This document shows, one piece after another, positions 47,866 through 56,056 of a stretch of DNA of 64,000 bases (the stretch's first letter is position 1; each line of letters starts with the position of its first letter). Made by a program: the position numbers and the translations under genes. The DNA comes from Scandinavium sp036271055 (lineage in GTDB: Bacteria > Pseudomonadota > Gammaproteobacteria > Enterobacterales > Enterobacteriaceae): assembly GCF_036271055.1 (NCBI RefSeq), contig NZ_DATBBJ010000059.1, forward strand, positions 62,001-126,000, in the 5' to 3' direction. Below the pieces are notes generated by a model, which was given only the letters and a program-made list of their open reading frames with translations, had not been told where the DNA came from and ran no database searches.

Positions 47866-49209
47866 TTAGCGGTAGCGTTTTATGGGGCTATTTTGATCCT
47901 GTCCGGTAAGCCAGGCGAGCTTTTCACCAATCTTGCTTTCCATACCGCGAGAAGAAGGCTGGTAATACCGTGTTTGCGACATTTCTTGCGGGAAATAGAC
48001 TTCGCCCGCTGCATAGGCATTAGGTTCGTCATGTGCGTAACGGTATTCCTGACCGTAGCCCATTTCTTTCATCAGTTTGGTTGGTGCATTACGTAAATGG
48101 ACCGGCACGTCGTAATCCGGACGTTCACGCGCATCCGCCATCGCCGCCTTGAATGCGGTATAGACAGCGTTGCTTTTCGGGGCACAGGCCAGATAGACAA
48201 TCGCCTGCGCAATCGCTCTTTCGCCTTCCGCCGGACCCACACGCGTAAAACAATCCCATGCAGAAAGCGCCACCTGCATCGCGCGGGGATCGGCATTACC
48301 GACATCTTCCGAGGCTATCGCCAGACAGCGGCGAGCGACGTACAGCGGGTCACCGCCAGCGGTAATGATACGTGCGTACCAGTAAAGCGCCGCATCCGGC
48401 GAACTGCCACGGACTGACTTGTGAAGCGCTGAGATCAAATCGTAGAAACGATCGCCTTTGTTATCAAAACGCGCACTGCGCTCGCCGGCAATTTCGGTCA
48501 ACAACTCAGGCTTTAATACACGCTTGCCGGAAGCATCGAGCTCAGCCATATCCGCCATCATTTCCAGCGTATTCAGCGCACGACGGGCATCTCCGTTGAC
48601 CAGTTCGGCTATCGCTTTGCGCGTCTCGTCGGGTAAAACAATATCCTGGCCGCCGTAACCCCTGGCGCTGTCAGTCATCGCCTGAGTTAAGACCTGTTCG
48701 ATATCTTCAACCGTCAGCGATTTCAGCAAATAGACACGGGCACGAGAAAGCAGCGCCGAGTTGAGTTCAAAAGAGGGGTTTTCAGTCGTTGCGCCGATAA
48801 AGAAAATAGTGCCGTCTTCAATGTGCGGCAGGAAGGCATCCTGCTGACTTTTATTGAAGCGATGAACTTCATCGACGAACAGGATGGTACGACGCCCGGC
48901 GTTGCGATTCTGCCGAGCGCGTTCAATGGCTTCACGAATTTCTTTCACACCCGATGTGACAGCGGAAATGCGCTCCACATCGGCGTTCGCATAGCGAGCA
49001 ATGACTTCAGCCAGCGTCGTTTTCCCGGTCCCCGGCGGCCCCCACAGGATCATTGAATGCAAATGTCCTGCTTCAATGGCCCGTGGCAGTGGTTTGCCGG
49101 TAGCCAGCAAATGCTGCTGGCCGATGTACTGCGCTAAATTTTCTGGCCGCATACGGGCGGCCAGAGGTTGAAACGCATTATCGGAAAAATCGAGCGACAG
49201 ATTGCTCAC
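47866..49209 (-). CDS. rarA: Replication-associated recombination protein RarA
   Basis: AAA+ ATPase (MgsA/WRNIP1 family) that acts at stalled replication forks with SSB. The product has 447 residues, equal to E. coli. Walker A is GPPGTGKTTLAE (about residues 57-68), Walker B is ILFVDEVHRFN (about 113-123), and sensor and C-terminal tetramerisation sequences (YVAHDEPNAYAAGEVYFP-like) follow. Eight bases lie between lolA and rarA, so they form one operon. Confidence 0.97.
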   Translation of the reverse strand: MSNLSLDFSDNAFQPLAARMRPENLAQYIGQQHLLATGKPLPRAIEAGHLHSMILWGPPGTGKTTLAEVIARYANADVERISAVTSGVKEIREAIERARQNRNAGRRTILFVDEVHRFNKSQQDAFLPHIEDGTIFFIGATTENPSFELNSALLSRARVYLLKSLTVEDIEQVLTQAMTDSARGYGGQDIVLPDETRKAIAELVNGDARRALNTLEMMADMAELDASGKRVLKPELLTEIAGERSARFDNKGDRFYDLISALHKSVRGSSPDAALYWYARIITAGGDPLYVARRCLAIASEDVGNADPRAMQVALSAWDCFTRVGPAEGERAIAQAIVYLACAPKSNAVYTAFKAAMADARERPDYDVPVHLRNAPTKLMKEMGYGQEYRYAHDEPNAYAAGEVYFPQEMSQTRYYQPSSRGMESKIGEKLAWLTGQDQNSPIKRYR

Positions 49210-49218
49210 GCATGCCTC

Positions 49219-49830
49219 TTATTTACGCTGATCGTCCACCGTTACCCCTTTTGGCGGAGTAAAGGTAAATTTGGATGCATCCACCGCACCGTTTTGCTGG
49301 GATTTCAGCTGATAACTGCTGCGCTGATCGTCCTGCTCAATGGCGCTGAACTGATGAATAGTCCCGTCGCGGCTAACGTTGATGGTGAACTCTTTCAGGT
49401 TACCGTTGCTGCCTTTTGGCGTCAGGACAAAGTCATCACCGTTTTGCTTGATATTGTAATGCTGCCAGTCGCTGGACTGGTTACGGGCAATCAGCATAAA
49501 CGGCGTGTTGCTGGTCGCGTCTTTCAGCCAGGTGGCGGTCGCCTGTTCCACAAACGGGTTGTAGAACCACAGCGTTTTGCCATCAGACACCAGAATGCTT
49601 TCATCCGGCTGCGTCATGTGCCAGTTAAACAAGTTAGGACGCTTCACGGATAAATCGCCCTGCCCATCCTGCACCGCGTTTCCGCTGCCATCGGTCACTT
49701 TCTGTGTGAAGCTGGCGTTGAAACTGCTCACTTTATCCAGACGGCTTTTCAGATCGCTCGCGGCATCGGCCCAGACGCTGCTGGCAACAAAACTGGTCAG
49801 TAAGGCACAGGTGATGGCAAATTTTTTCAT
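49219..49830 (-). CDS. lolA: Periplasmic lipoprotein carrier LolA
   Basis: Carries outer-membrane lipoproteins from the LolCDE complex to LolB. The product is 203 residues, equal to E. coli, counted from ATG 49830. An ATG two codons upstream (49836) would sit directly on AAGGA with no spacing, while 49830 is six bases from it, so 49830 is chosen. The signal peptide MKKFAITCALLTSFVASSVWA is cut before DAASDLKSRL. The conserved WFYNPFVEQATATWLKD is visible. It lies 130 bp downstream of ftsK. Confidence 0.97.
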   Translation of the reverse strand: MKKFAITCALLTSFVASSVWADAASDLKSRLDKVSSFNASFTQKVTDGSGNAVQDGQGDLSVKRPNLFNWHMTQPDESILVSDGKTLWFYNPFVEQATATWLKDATSNTPFMLIARNQSSDWQHYNIKQNGDDFVLTPKGSNGNLKEFTINVSRDGTIHQFSAIEQDDQRSSYQLKSQQNGAVDASKFTFTPPKGVTVDDQRK

Positions 49831-49850
49831 CTTCATTCCTTAAATGCGTC

Positions 49851-49867
49851 ACTCCCGACGCGGGAGT
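49851..49867 (-). other. Hairpin between ftsK and lolA
   Basis: ACTCCCG-ACG-CGGGAGT, a perfect 7-bp stem without a T run, about 22 bp before the lolA start. It could be a processing or stability element in an ftsK-lolA message. Confidence 0.55.
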
Positions 49868-49959
49868 CTCTTTGTCCCCACTGTAGGCTCAGCGCCTACA
49901 GCAGGACAGGAGAAAATACTGATTTATTGGCTATTTACGCAACTTTTCAAATGTTGCGT

Positions 49960-52900
49960 TTAATCGAATGGCGGTGGGGCAAGCACTTCACGGTTACCGT
50001 TATGGCCCGCTTCGCTGACAATCCCCTGCACTTCCATCTGTTCGATGATTCGCGCGGCACGGTTATAGCCGATGCGGAACTGACGTTGAACGCCCGAAAT
50101 CGACGCTTTGCGTTTTTCGGTCACAAAGTTCACAGCCTGATCGAACAACTGATCCAGTTCTTCACCGTCGGCCAGACCTGCGCCACCCCCTTCACTTTCG
50201 CTATCGGAGGTAATGCCATCAACATATTGCGGACGGCCACGCGCTTTCCAGTCCTGAACCACCGCATGCACTTCTTCATCGCGCACGAACGCACCATGAA
50301 CACGGGTCGGCGCAGCGCTTGAGTTCGGGCCAGAGTAGAGCATGTCGCCCATTCCCAGCAGCGATTCCGCGCCTGCCTGGTCAAGGATGGTACGGGAGTC
50401 GATTTTGCTCGATACGGTAAACGCGATACGAGTCGGGATGTTGGCTTTAATCAGACCGGTAATAACGTCAACCGACGGACGCTGCGTTGCCAACACCAGG
50501 TGAATCCCTGCGGCACGGGCTTTCTGCGCCAGGCGGGCGATCAGTTCTTCCACCTTTTTACCGACGGTCATCATCAGGTCAGCAAATTCATCCACCAGCA
50601 CCACGATGTACGGCAGTTTTTCCAGCGTTGGATGGACGGCATCCATGCTGTCACCCGGTTTCCAGTAAGGATCCGGAATCGGACGGCCCATTTGCGCCGC
50701 CTGCATGATTTTCTCGTTGTAACCCGCGAGGTTACGCACGCCGAGCGCTGACATCAGTTTGTAGCGACGTTCCATTTCATTGACGCTCCAGCGCAAGGCG
50801 TTGGCCGCATCTTTCATGTCCGTCACAACTTCTGTCAGCAGGTGCGGGATACCTTCGTAGACTGACAGCTCCAGCATTTTCGGGTCGATCATAATAAAGC
50901 GAACTTCATCCGGCGTCGCCTTGTACAACATGCTGAGGATCATGGCGTTCACGCCCACGGACTTACCCGAGCCGGTTGTACCCGCGACCAGCAGGTGCGG
51001 CATTTTACCGAGATCGGCAATCACTGGCTCACCGGCAATGTCTTTCCCCAATACCACGGTCAGCGGCGATGGATTATCGCGGAACTTAGCGCAGTCCAGC
51101 ACTTCACGCAGATAGACGGTTTGACGTTTTTTATTCGGTAATTCCAGACCCACGTACGGTTTGCCTGGGATAACCTCAACCACGCGCACAGCAACGGTCG
51201 ACAAAGAACGTGCGAGGTCACGGGAAAGGTTTGAAATACGCGCCGCTTTAACACCCGGAGCCAGATTCAATTCGAAACGGGTAATGACCGGGCCCGGCGA
51301 GTAGTTCACGACATCCGCTTTAATGCGGAAATCGGCCAGACGCGTTTCAACCAGACGCGCGGTTTGCTCCAGTGCAAAGGTATCAACCGGTTCAATTTCG
51401 CTTGGCGGCTGGGTCAGCAGATCCAGCGAGGGCAGCGGCGAGGTCGGTCTCTGCAACGGACGATCGTCACCGTTACGCATCAGCAGCGGGTGAATCAGGC
51501 TTTCCTGTGGCTGAGCCGCAGGCTGCTGCTGAGGTTGTTGATATGTCTGCTGTGGCGCAACCTGAGCCGGTTGTTGATACGCCTGCGTTTGCGGCTGATG
51601 CACCGGTTGCTGTGGTGGCATTTGCTGCGGCTGCTGGTAGGCCTGTTGTGGCGCTTCCGGCATTACACTTGGCGTAAATAACGGTGCTTTCGGCGTATCG
51701 TCAACCAGCGTTTTCATTGGTGAGAATTCATAGTCCGACGGGGAGAATGGATTCGCACCCTGCGGTTGTTCACTCGAATAACGCTGTTGTTGCTGAGAAG
51801 CAAACTGACGGGCCAGTTCGGCTTCTTCTACGTCATCTTCGCTCTCTGAGGCACCGTCGTAGCTGTTATCTTCGTATTCTTCGCCGTAGCGCTGCTGTTG
51901 AGTGGCAGCAAACTGACGCGCCAGCTCGTCCTGATGCAGCTCATTACCTTCTTCGTCACCCATCAATTCATCGGAATAGTGCTGACGGCGTTCTTCTTCA
52001 CGTTCTTCAGCCATGCGCTGAGAAGGCAATTTAATACCGAAAGAAGCCCTTGCCAGCTCGCGACGCGTAGGCACACGAACACGGTTTGGTCGTGGAAGTT
52101 GTGGACCAATACCTTCTTTAATTTGCGGACGTGGCGCTTCTCCCGGGCTGAACATCGGAGCGGCAGACGCAGCAGCCGTGGCGGCGGCAGCCACACCGGT
52201 TGCCTGGTGAACGCTTGCAGCGACAGGTGCAACAGCAGCCATCGGGTCAACAAGAGAGGCCGGCGGCGTCGGGACCGACGGCATGGTCGGCATCACGGTT
52301 GCAGGTTCTGGCGTTGGCTGATACCAGGCTGCCAGTTGCTCACGTTCGCGCGCGCGCTTCTCTTCTACTTCTTCGAAATAGTAGAGCGGCGGGCGCTGCG
52401 GTTTGATTTCTTCTTCCGCTTCCGGTGCTACGTCCGGCATCTGCGGAGCTTGCTCCACAGGGGCGGTATATTGAGGCTGAGCGTGATACTCCGGCTCTGG
52501 CTGCCATGGCTGTTCCGGCTGCGCATATTGCGGCTCCGGCTCCTGCCACAGATCATCGACAGAAGGCAGATGACGGAAGGCTTCTGGCTCTACGTACTCA
52601 GGTTTCGCAACCGGTGCCTGCGGCGGCCAATTGTCCGGAGACGGAGCAATGACTGGCTCAGGTGAGTGCGGTGTTGGCGCAGCCTGCCATTCGACATTTG
52701 TCGGTGCCATATCAGCGCCCGATACGGACGGTGCAACCATGGCCGGTGCGGCATGTTCTGCCCAAGCCTGAACGGCTCCTGTTGCAGCGGCTGCCGCGGC
52801 AACAGGTTCAGCGATAGACTGACCATTCATCAGCGGGTCATTTTCATCCCACGCTTGTGGTCGCGTCGCGCTGTTGCCCGAGAATAAAACATCATCAGCA

Positions 52901-53808
52901 TCCGCATGACGCGTTGCGCTATTGCCGGAGAACAAGACGTCGTCAGCGTCGGCGGCCTGGCCACGTGCACTGTACTGAATGTCTTCTTCAGACTCATCCA
53001 TACGCTTGCCAGAGAACAGCGCGGCGTCAGTTTTACGTCCCATCGGGTTACTGAATTTATCGGCAATGCGCTGGCGACGCGCTAAAGCACCACGCAGAAT
53101 TCGGGCTCGACGCCCTTCTTTACGCGGTACAGCTTCCTGTTCGTCTTCTTCGTCTTCGTACTCTTCGTCGTCAACCCAGGTATCGTCGCGACGAGTACGG
53201 TTGCTGGCGAAGGTGAGAATATTGAGGATCCAGTTGCCAATTTTCTCAGCAATGCTGACCCATGACCAGCCGGTAAAGAGCGTCAGGCCTGCAGCCCAGA
53301 TGCACAATAATGTTAGGGTTCCGCCGCTGCTGTGCAGCATAGGTTGTAGAGCGGTGCTGAGTAAGCTGCCTATCACGCCGCCGGAGGCGAAATACCAAAT
53401 GTCATCCGCGTTGATAGCGGCCAGCCCACACATGGTCAGGATCATCGCCAGAACGCCAATCAGGCGTAATGAAACCGCGAAGTAATCCACGTACTCATCT
53501 GTTTCTTTATGTCGGTACGCAAACCAGCAGGCACCAATGATCATCACCGGTAAGGTGTAGGCCATTACGCCAAATATGAAGAACAGCGTATCCGCGAGCC
53601 ATGCCCCAGGCATTCCACCGAGATTGTGGATCGGCTCATGCCAGGCGGTTTGTGACCAACTGGGATCGGAAGGATTAAAGCTGAGCAATGCGGCCATCAA
53701 CCAGATGGCAAAAAGAGAACAGAGGATCAGGAACGCTTCCAGAAGTCGGCGCCCGCTACTCAATCTGTTGATGGTTACTTCTTTTTCTTCAGTGTATTCC
53801 TGGCTCAA
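49960..53808 (-). CDS. ftsK: DNA translocase FtsK
   Basis: Division-septum DNA pump that couples chromosome segregation to cell division and activates XerCD at dif. The product has 1,282 residues (1,329 in K-12). Four membrane helices lie in about residues 24-190, and a long low-complexity Pro/Gln/Glu linker covers about 200-790. The translocase motor has Walker A GTTGSGKSVGVNAM (about 940) and Walker B IVVLVDEFADLMM. The C-terminal gamma winged helix (VQRQFRIGYNRAARIIEQME) reads KOPS. The linker carries an exact 15-residue duplication, ADADDVLFSGNSATR, at 286-300 and 302-316. It also has two copies of a LARQFAxxQQQRY motif. Confidence 0.97.
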   Translation of the reverse strand: MSQEYTEEKEVTINRLSSGRRLLEAFLILCSLFAIWLMAALLSFNPSDPSWSQTAWHEPIHNLGGMPGAWLADTLFFIFGVMAYTLPVMIIGACWFAYRHKETDEYVDYFAVSLRLIGVLAMILTMCGLAAINADDIWYFASGGVIGSLLSTALQPMLHSSGGTLTLLCIWAAGLTLFTGWSWVSIAEKIGNWILNILTFASNRTRRDDTWVDDEEYEDEEDEQEAVPRKEGRRARILRGALARRQRIADKFSNPMGRKTDAALFSGKRMDESEEDIQYSARGQAADADDVLFSGNSATRHADADDVLFSGNSATRPQAWDENDPLMNGQSIAEPVAAAAAATGAVQAWAEHAAPAMVAPSVSGADMAPTNVEWQAAPTPHSPEPVIAPSPDNWPPQAPVAKPEYVEPEAFRHLPSVDDLWQEPEPQYAQPEQPWQPEPEYHAQPQYTAPVEQAPQMPDVAPEAEEEIKPQRPPLYYFEEVEEKRAREREQLAAWYQPTPEPATVMPTMPSVPTPPASLVDPMAAVAPVAASVHQATGVAAAATAAASAAPMFSPGEAPRPQIKEGIGPQLPRPNRVRVPTRRELARASFGIKLPSQRMAEEREEERRQHYSDELMGDEEGNELHQDELARQFAATQQQRYGEEYEDNSYDGASESEDDVEEAELARQFASQQQQRYSSEQPQGANPFSPSDYEFSPMKTLVDDTPKAPLFTPSVMPEAPQQAYQQPQQMPPQQPVHQPQTQAYQQPAQVAPQQTYQQPQQQPAAQPQESLIHPLLMRNGDDRPLQRPTSPLPSLDLLTQPPSEIEPVDTFALEQTARLVETRLADFRIKADVVNYSPGPVITRFELNLAPGVKAARISNLSRDLARSLSTVAVRVVEVIPGKPYVGLELPNKKRQTVYLREVLDCAKFRDNPSPLTVVLGKDIAGEPVIADLGKMPHLLVAGTTGSGKSVGVNAMILSMLYKATPDEVRFIMIDPKMLELSVYEGIPHLLTEVVTDMKDAANALRWSVNEMERRYKLMSALGVRNLAGYNEKIMQAAQMGRPIPDPYWKPGDSMDAVHPTLEKLPYIVVLVDEFADLMMTVGKKVEELIARLAQKARAAGIHLVLATQRPSVDVITGLIKANIPTRIAFTVSSKIDSRTILDQAGAESLLGMGDMLYSGPNSSAAPTRVHGAFVRDEEVHAVVQDWKARGRPQYVDGITSDSESEGGGAGLADGEELDQLFDQAVNFVTEKRKASISGVQRQFRIGYNRAARIIEQMEVQGIVSEAGHNGNREVLAPPPFD
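52861..52953 (-). repeat. Tandem 15-codon repeat in the ftsK linker
   Basis: Two 45-bp units (52953-52909 and 52905-52861, one codon between) encode the same 15 residues, ADADDVLFSGNSATR, but differ at about ten synonymous positions. K-12 has one related unit (DPDDVLFSGNRATQ). A third degenerate LFSG copy (DAALFSGKRMDES) lies just upstream at residues 261-273. Confidence 0.85.
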
Positions 53809-53842
53809 GAAAGGCTCTCCAGGTCCTTGATGCTAAAACGGA

Positions 53843-53872
53843 CAACAGCGCCGGGTCTCCCCGGCACTGTTG
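53843..53872. other. Inverted repeat between lrp and ftsK
   Basis: CAACAG...CTGTTG arms around a CCGGG/CCCGG core form an interrupted hairpin in the 120-bp lrp-ftsK gap. The sequences after it on the minus strand have no T run, so it is a weak terminator candidate for lrp. Confidence 0.45.
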
Positions 53873-53928
53873 CTGTATGGATTAACAGGAGTGTAATCAA
53901 CTTACGCTGATTTTGCACCTGTTCCGTG

Positions 53929-54423
53929 TTAGCGCGTCTTAATTACCAGACGATTACTCTGCTTGACTTCTTCCATAACCACGTAGGTACGGGTGTCGTT
54001 CACGCCGGGCAGGCGCAGCAGGGTTTCACCTAACAGTTTACGGTATGCTGACATGTCGGGTACGCGGGTTTTCAACAGGTAGTCGAAATCACCGGAAACC
54101 AGATGACACTCTTGAATTTCTTCAAGTTTTTGCACAGCGGTATTAAATTGTTCAAACACATCCGGGGCGCCACGATTCAGAGTTATCTCAACAAAAACCA
54201 GCAGCGATGCATCCAGATAATGCGGGTTCAGCAGCGCGGTGTAGCCCTGAATAAACCCTTGTCTTTCCAGCCGACGTACACGCTCAAGGCAAGGCGTCGG
54301 AGAAAGTCCCACTCGTTTAGAAAGCTCGACGTTGGAAATTCGCCCGTCCTTTTGCAATTCGTTCAAAATGTTGCGATCGATGCGGTCGAGATCTTTGCCT
54401 GGGCGCTTTTTGCTATCTACCAT
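53929..54423 (-). CDS. lrp: Leucine-responsive regulatory protein Lrp
   Basis: Global feast/famine regulator of amino-acid metabolism, pili and, in K-12, of serC and other genes. The 164 residues from ATG 54423 are identical in layout to E. coli (MVDSKKRPGKDLDRIDRNIL). An N-terminal helix-turn-helix (about 15-60, RISNVELSKRVGLSPTPCLERVRRLE) and a C-terminal RAM effector domain (about 75-150) are visible. A 17-codon open extension upstream has no family counterpart. It is divergent from trxB, 549 bp apart. Confidence 0.98.
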   Translation of the reverse strand: MVDSKKRPGKDLDRIDRNILNELQKDGRISNVELSKRVGLSPTPCLERVRRLERQGFIQGYTALLNPHYLDASLLVFVEITLNRGAPDVFEQFNTAVQKLEEIQECHLVSGDFDYLLKTRVPDMSAYRKLLGETLLRLPGVNDTRTYVVMEEVKQSNRLVIKTR

Positions 54424-54972
54424 TATTATTGTCTCTCTGTATTCCTTCCCTACTCCTGTCTTGACCCTGTGCACTTCACTGTTCAGAGCCTGTACCCGTC
54501 GTCTGCGTTAAAAATCTGTCACCAGATGTAACGCTCAACCCAAAGGTACGTGTTGAGAAGCCGTTGCCTGTCGGCAGTCATCGTTATCTCGTATGGCGTC
54601 TGTCCACGCCATGCGCCGATAATGCTGACCCGGTTAAAAATGGCATTTACGTGCATGAAAATTCACCACACGACAAACACTGTTTTTTCTCCCTTCATTG
54701 TTTTCGCAAAAGCACAGGGGATTGTCAAAGCAAAACATCGATTTTTAGTACAACATGCCAGATATTCATTATCACCCAGGGTCAATCCTCATGTTATCTG
54801 CTTATAATCATCCCGATAGCAGTAGAATTTGTTATCACTGGCGCTGATAAAACCACCAATTCATTGATGCAATCTATTACACATATCGTTAACAAAATTT
54901 CTGCACTCTTTTATTAGTTCGGCAAATTCCCTACAATCGCGCCCATTGTCTGCCAACATTTATGGGGATCTC
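54424..54972. promoter_or_regulatory. lrp-trxB intergenic region (549 bp)
   Basis: No credible gene is seen; short open frames lack ribosome-binding sites and coding character. On the minus strand a consensus TTGACA lies at 54723-54728. With the long untranslated leader known for lrp in K-12 (about 267 nt) transcription would begin near 54690, which agrees roughly with it. The right half (54740-54930) is AT-rich (poly-T/A tracts), as expected for an autoregulated Lrp-binding region. No trxB promoter could be assigned with confidence. Confidence 0.45.
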
Positions 54973-55941
54973 ATGGGCACGGCCAAACACAGTAAACTGC
55001 TTATTCTTGGTTCAGGACCTGCGGGCTACACCGCTGCGGTCTATGCTGCACGCGCTAACCTGCAACCGGTTTTGATTACCGGGCTGGAAAAAGGCGGTCA
55101 GCTGACCACCACCACGGAAGTGGAAAACTGGCCAGGTGACCCGAGCGACCTGACCGGGCCACTGTTGATGGAACGTATGCATGAGCATGCGGTGAAGTTC
55201 GAAACTGAAATCCTGTTCGACCACATCAACAAAGTGGATTTGCAGAATCGTCCGTTTCGTCTGACGGGCGACAGCGGCGAGTACACCTGTGACGCGTTAA
55301 TTATCGCCACTGGCGCTTCTGCTCGTTATTTAGGTCTGCCTTCCGAAGAAGCCTTCAAGGGCCGTGGTGTCTCTGCCTGCGCAACCTGCGATGGTTTCTT
55401 CTACCGTAACCAGAAAGTCGCAGTCATCGGCGGCGGGAATACCGCCGTTGAAGAAGCGCTTTATCTGGCAAACATCGCTGCCGAAGTGCATCTGATCCAC
55501 CGTCGCGATACCTTCCGTGCAGAGAAAATCCTGATCAAACGTCTGATGGATAAAGTGGAAAGCGGCAATATCGTGCTGCACACCCACCGCACTCTGGAAG
55601 AAGTCACGGGCGACCAGATGGGCGTCAGCGGTCTGCGCCTGCGTGATACGCAGAATACTGACAACATTGAGTCGCTCGACGTTGCCGGTCTGTTTGTTGC
55701 TATCGGTCACAGCCCGAATACCGCTATTTTTGACGGTCAGCTGGAACTGGAAAACGGCTACATCAAAGTACAGTCCGGCATTCACGGCAACGCGACACAA
55801 ACCAGCATTCCTGGTGTGTTCGCCGCAGGCGACGTTATGGACCACATTTACCGCCAGGCGATCACCTCTGCGGGTACTGGCTGCATGGCCGCGCTGGATG
55901 CCGAGCGTTATCTCGACGGTCTGGCCGATCAGCACAAATAA
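54973..55941 (+). CDS. trxB: Thioredoxin reductase
   Basis: FAD enzyme that reduces thioredoxin with NADPH. The product is 322 residues (321 in K-12) from ATG 54973 (MGTAKHSKLLILGSGPAGY). The FAD-binding GSGPAG is at 13-18. The redox-active pair is CATC in SACATCDGFF (about 136-139), and the NADPH-binding GGGNTAVEEA follows. A nine-codon upstream extension is not supported. A terminator follows before cydD. Confidence 0.98.
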   Translation: MGTAKHSKLLILGSGPAGYTAAVYAARANLQPVLITGLEKGGQLTTTTEVENWPGDPSDLTGPLLMERMHEHAVKFETEILFDHINKVDLQNRPFRLTGDSGEYTCDALIIATGASARYLGLPSEEAFKGRGVSACATCDGFFYRNQKVAVIGGGNTAVEEALYLANIAAEVHLIHRRDTFRAEKILIKRLMDKVESGNIVLHTHRTLEEVTGDQMGVSGLRLRDTQNTDNIESLDVAGLFVAIGHSPNTAIFDGQLELENGYIKVQSGIHGNATQTSIPGVFAAGDVMDHIYRQAITSAGTGCMAALDAERYLDGLADQHK

Positions 55942-55969
55942 TCTTTACAAGTCAGTAACAAAGGTAAAG

Positions 55970-55998
55970 AAGGCGACGATAAGTCGCCTTTATTTTTT
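55970..55998 (+). terminator. Rho-independent terminator of trxB
   Basis: AAGGCGAC-GATAA-GTCGCCTT (55970-55990) followed by TATTTTTT, 28 bp after the trxB stop. Confidence 0.92.
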
Positions 55999-56056
55999 CC
56001 TCGTTGTAACATTGCTGCGCCTAATGATTTCTTATAAGACACCTGCTAAGCGCGCA

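Noticed and set aside
54550..54917. Two short open frames (85 and 117 codons) in the lrp-trxB gap
   Set aside because: They overlap each other in different frames, lack ribosome-binding sites and lie in the expected regulatory and leader region of lrp.
55643..56056. N-terminal extension of cydD by 138 codons into trxB
   Set aside because: It overlaps the conserved trxB coding sequence in another frame and crosses the trxB terminator. The ATG at 56057 matches the family start.
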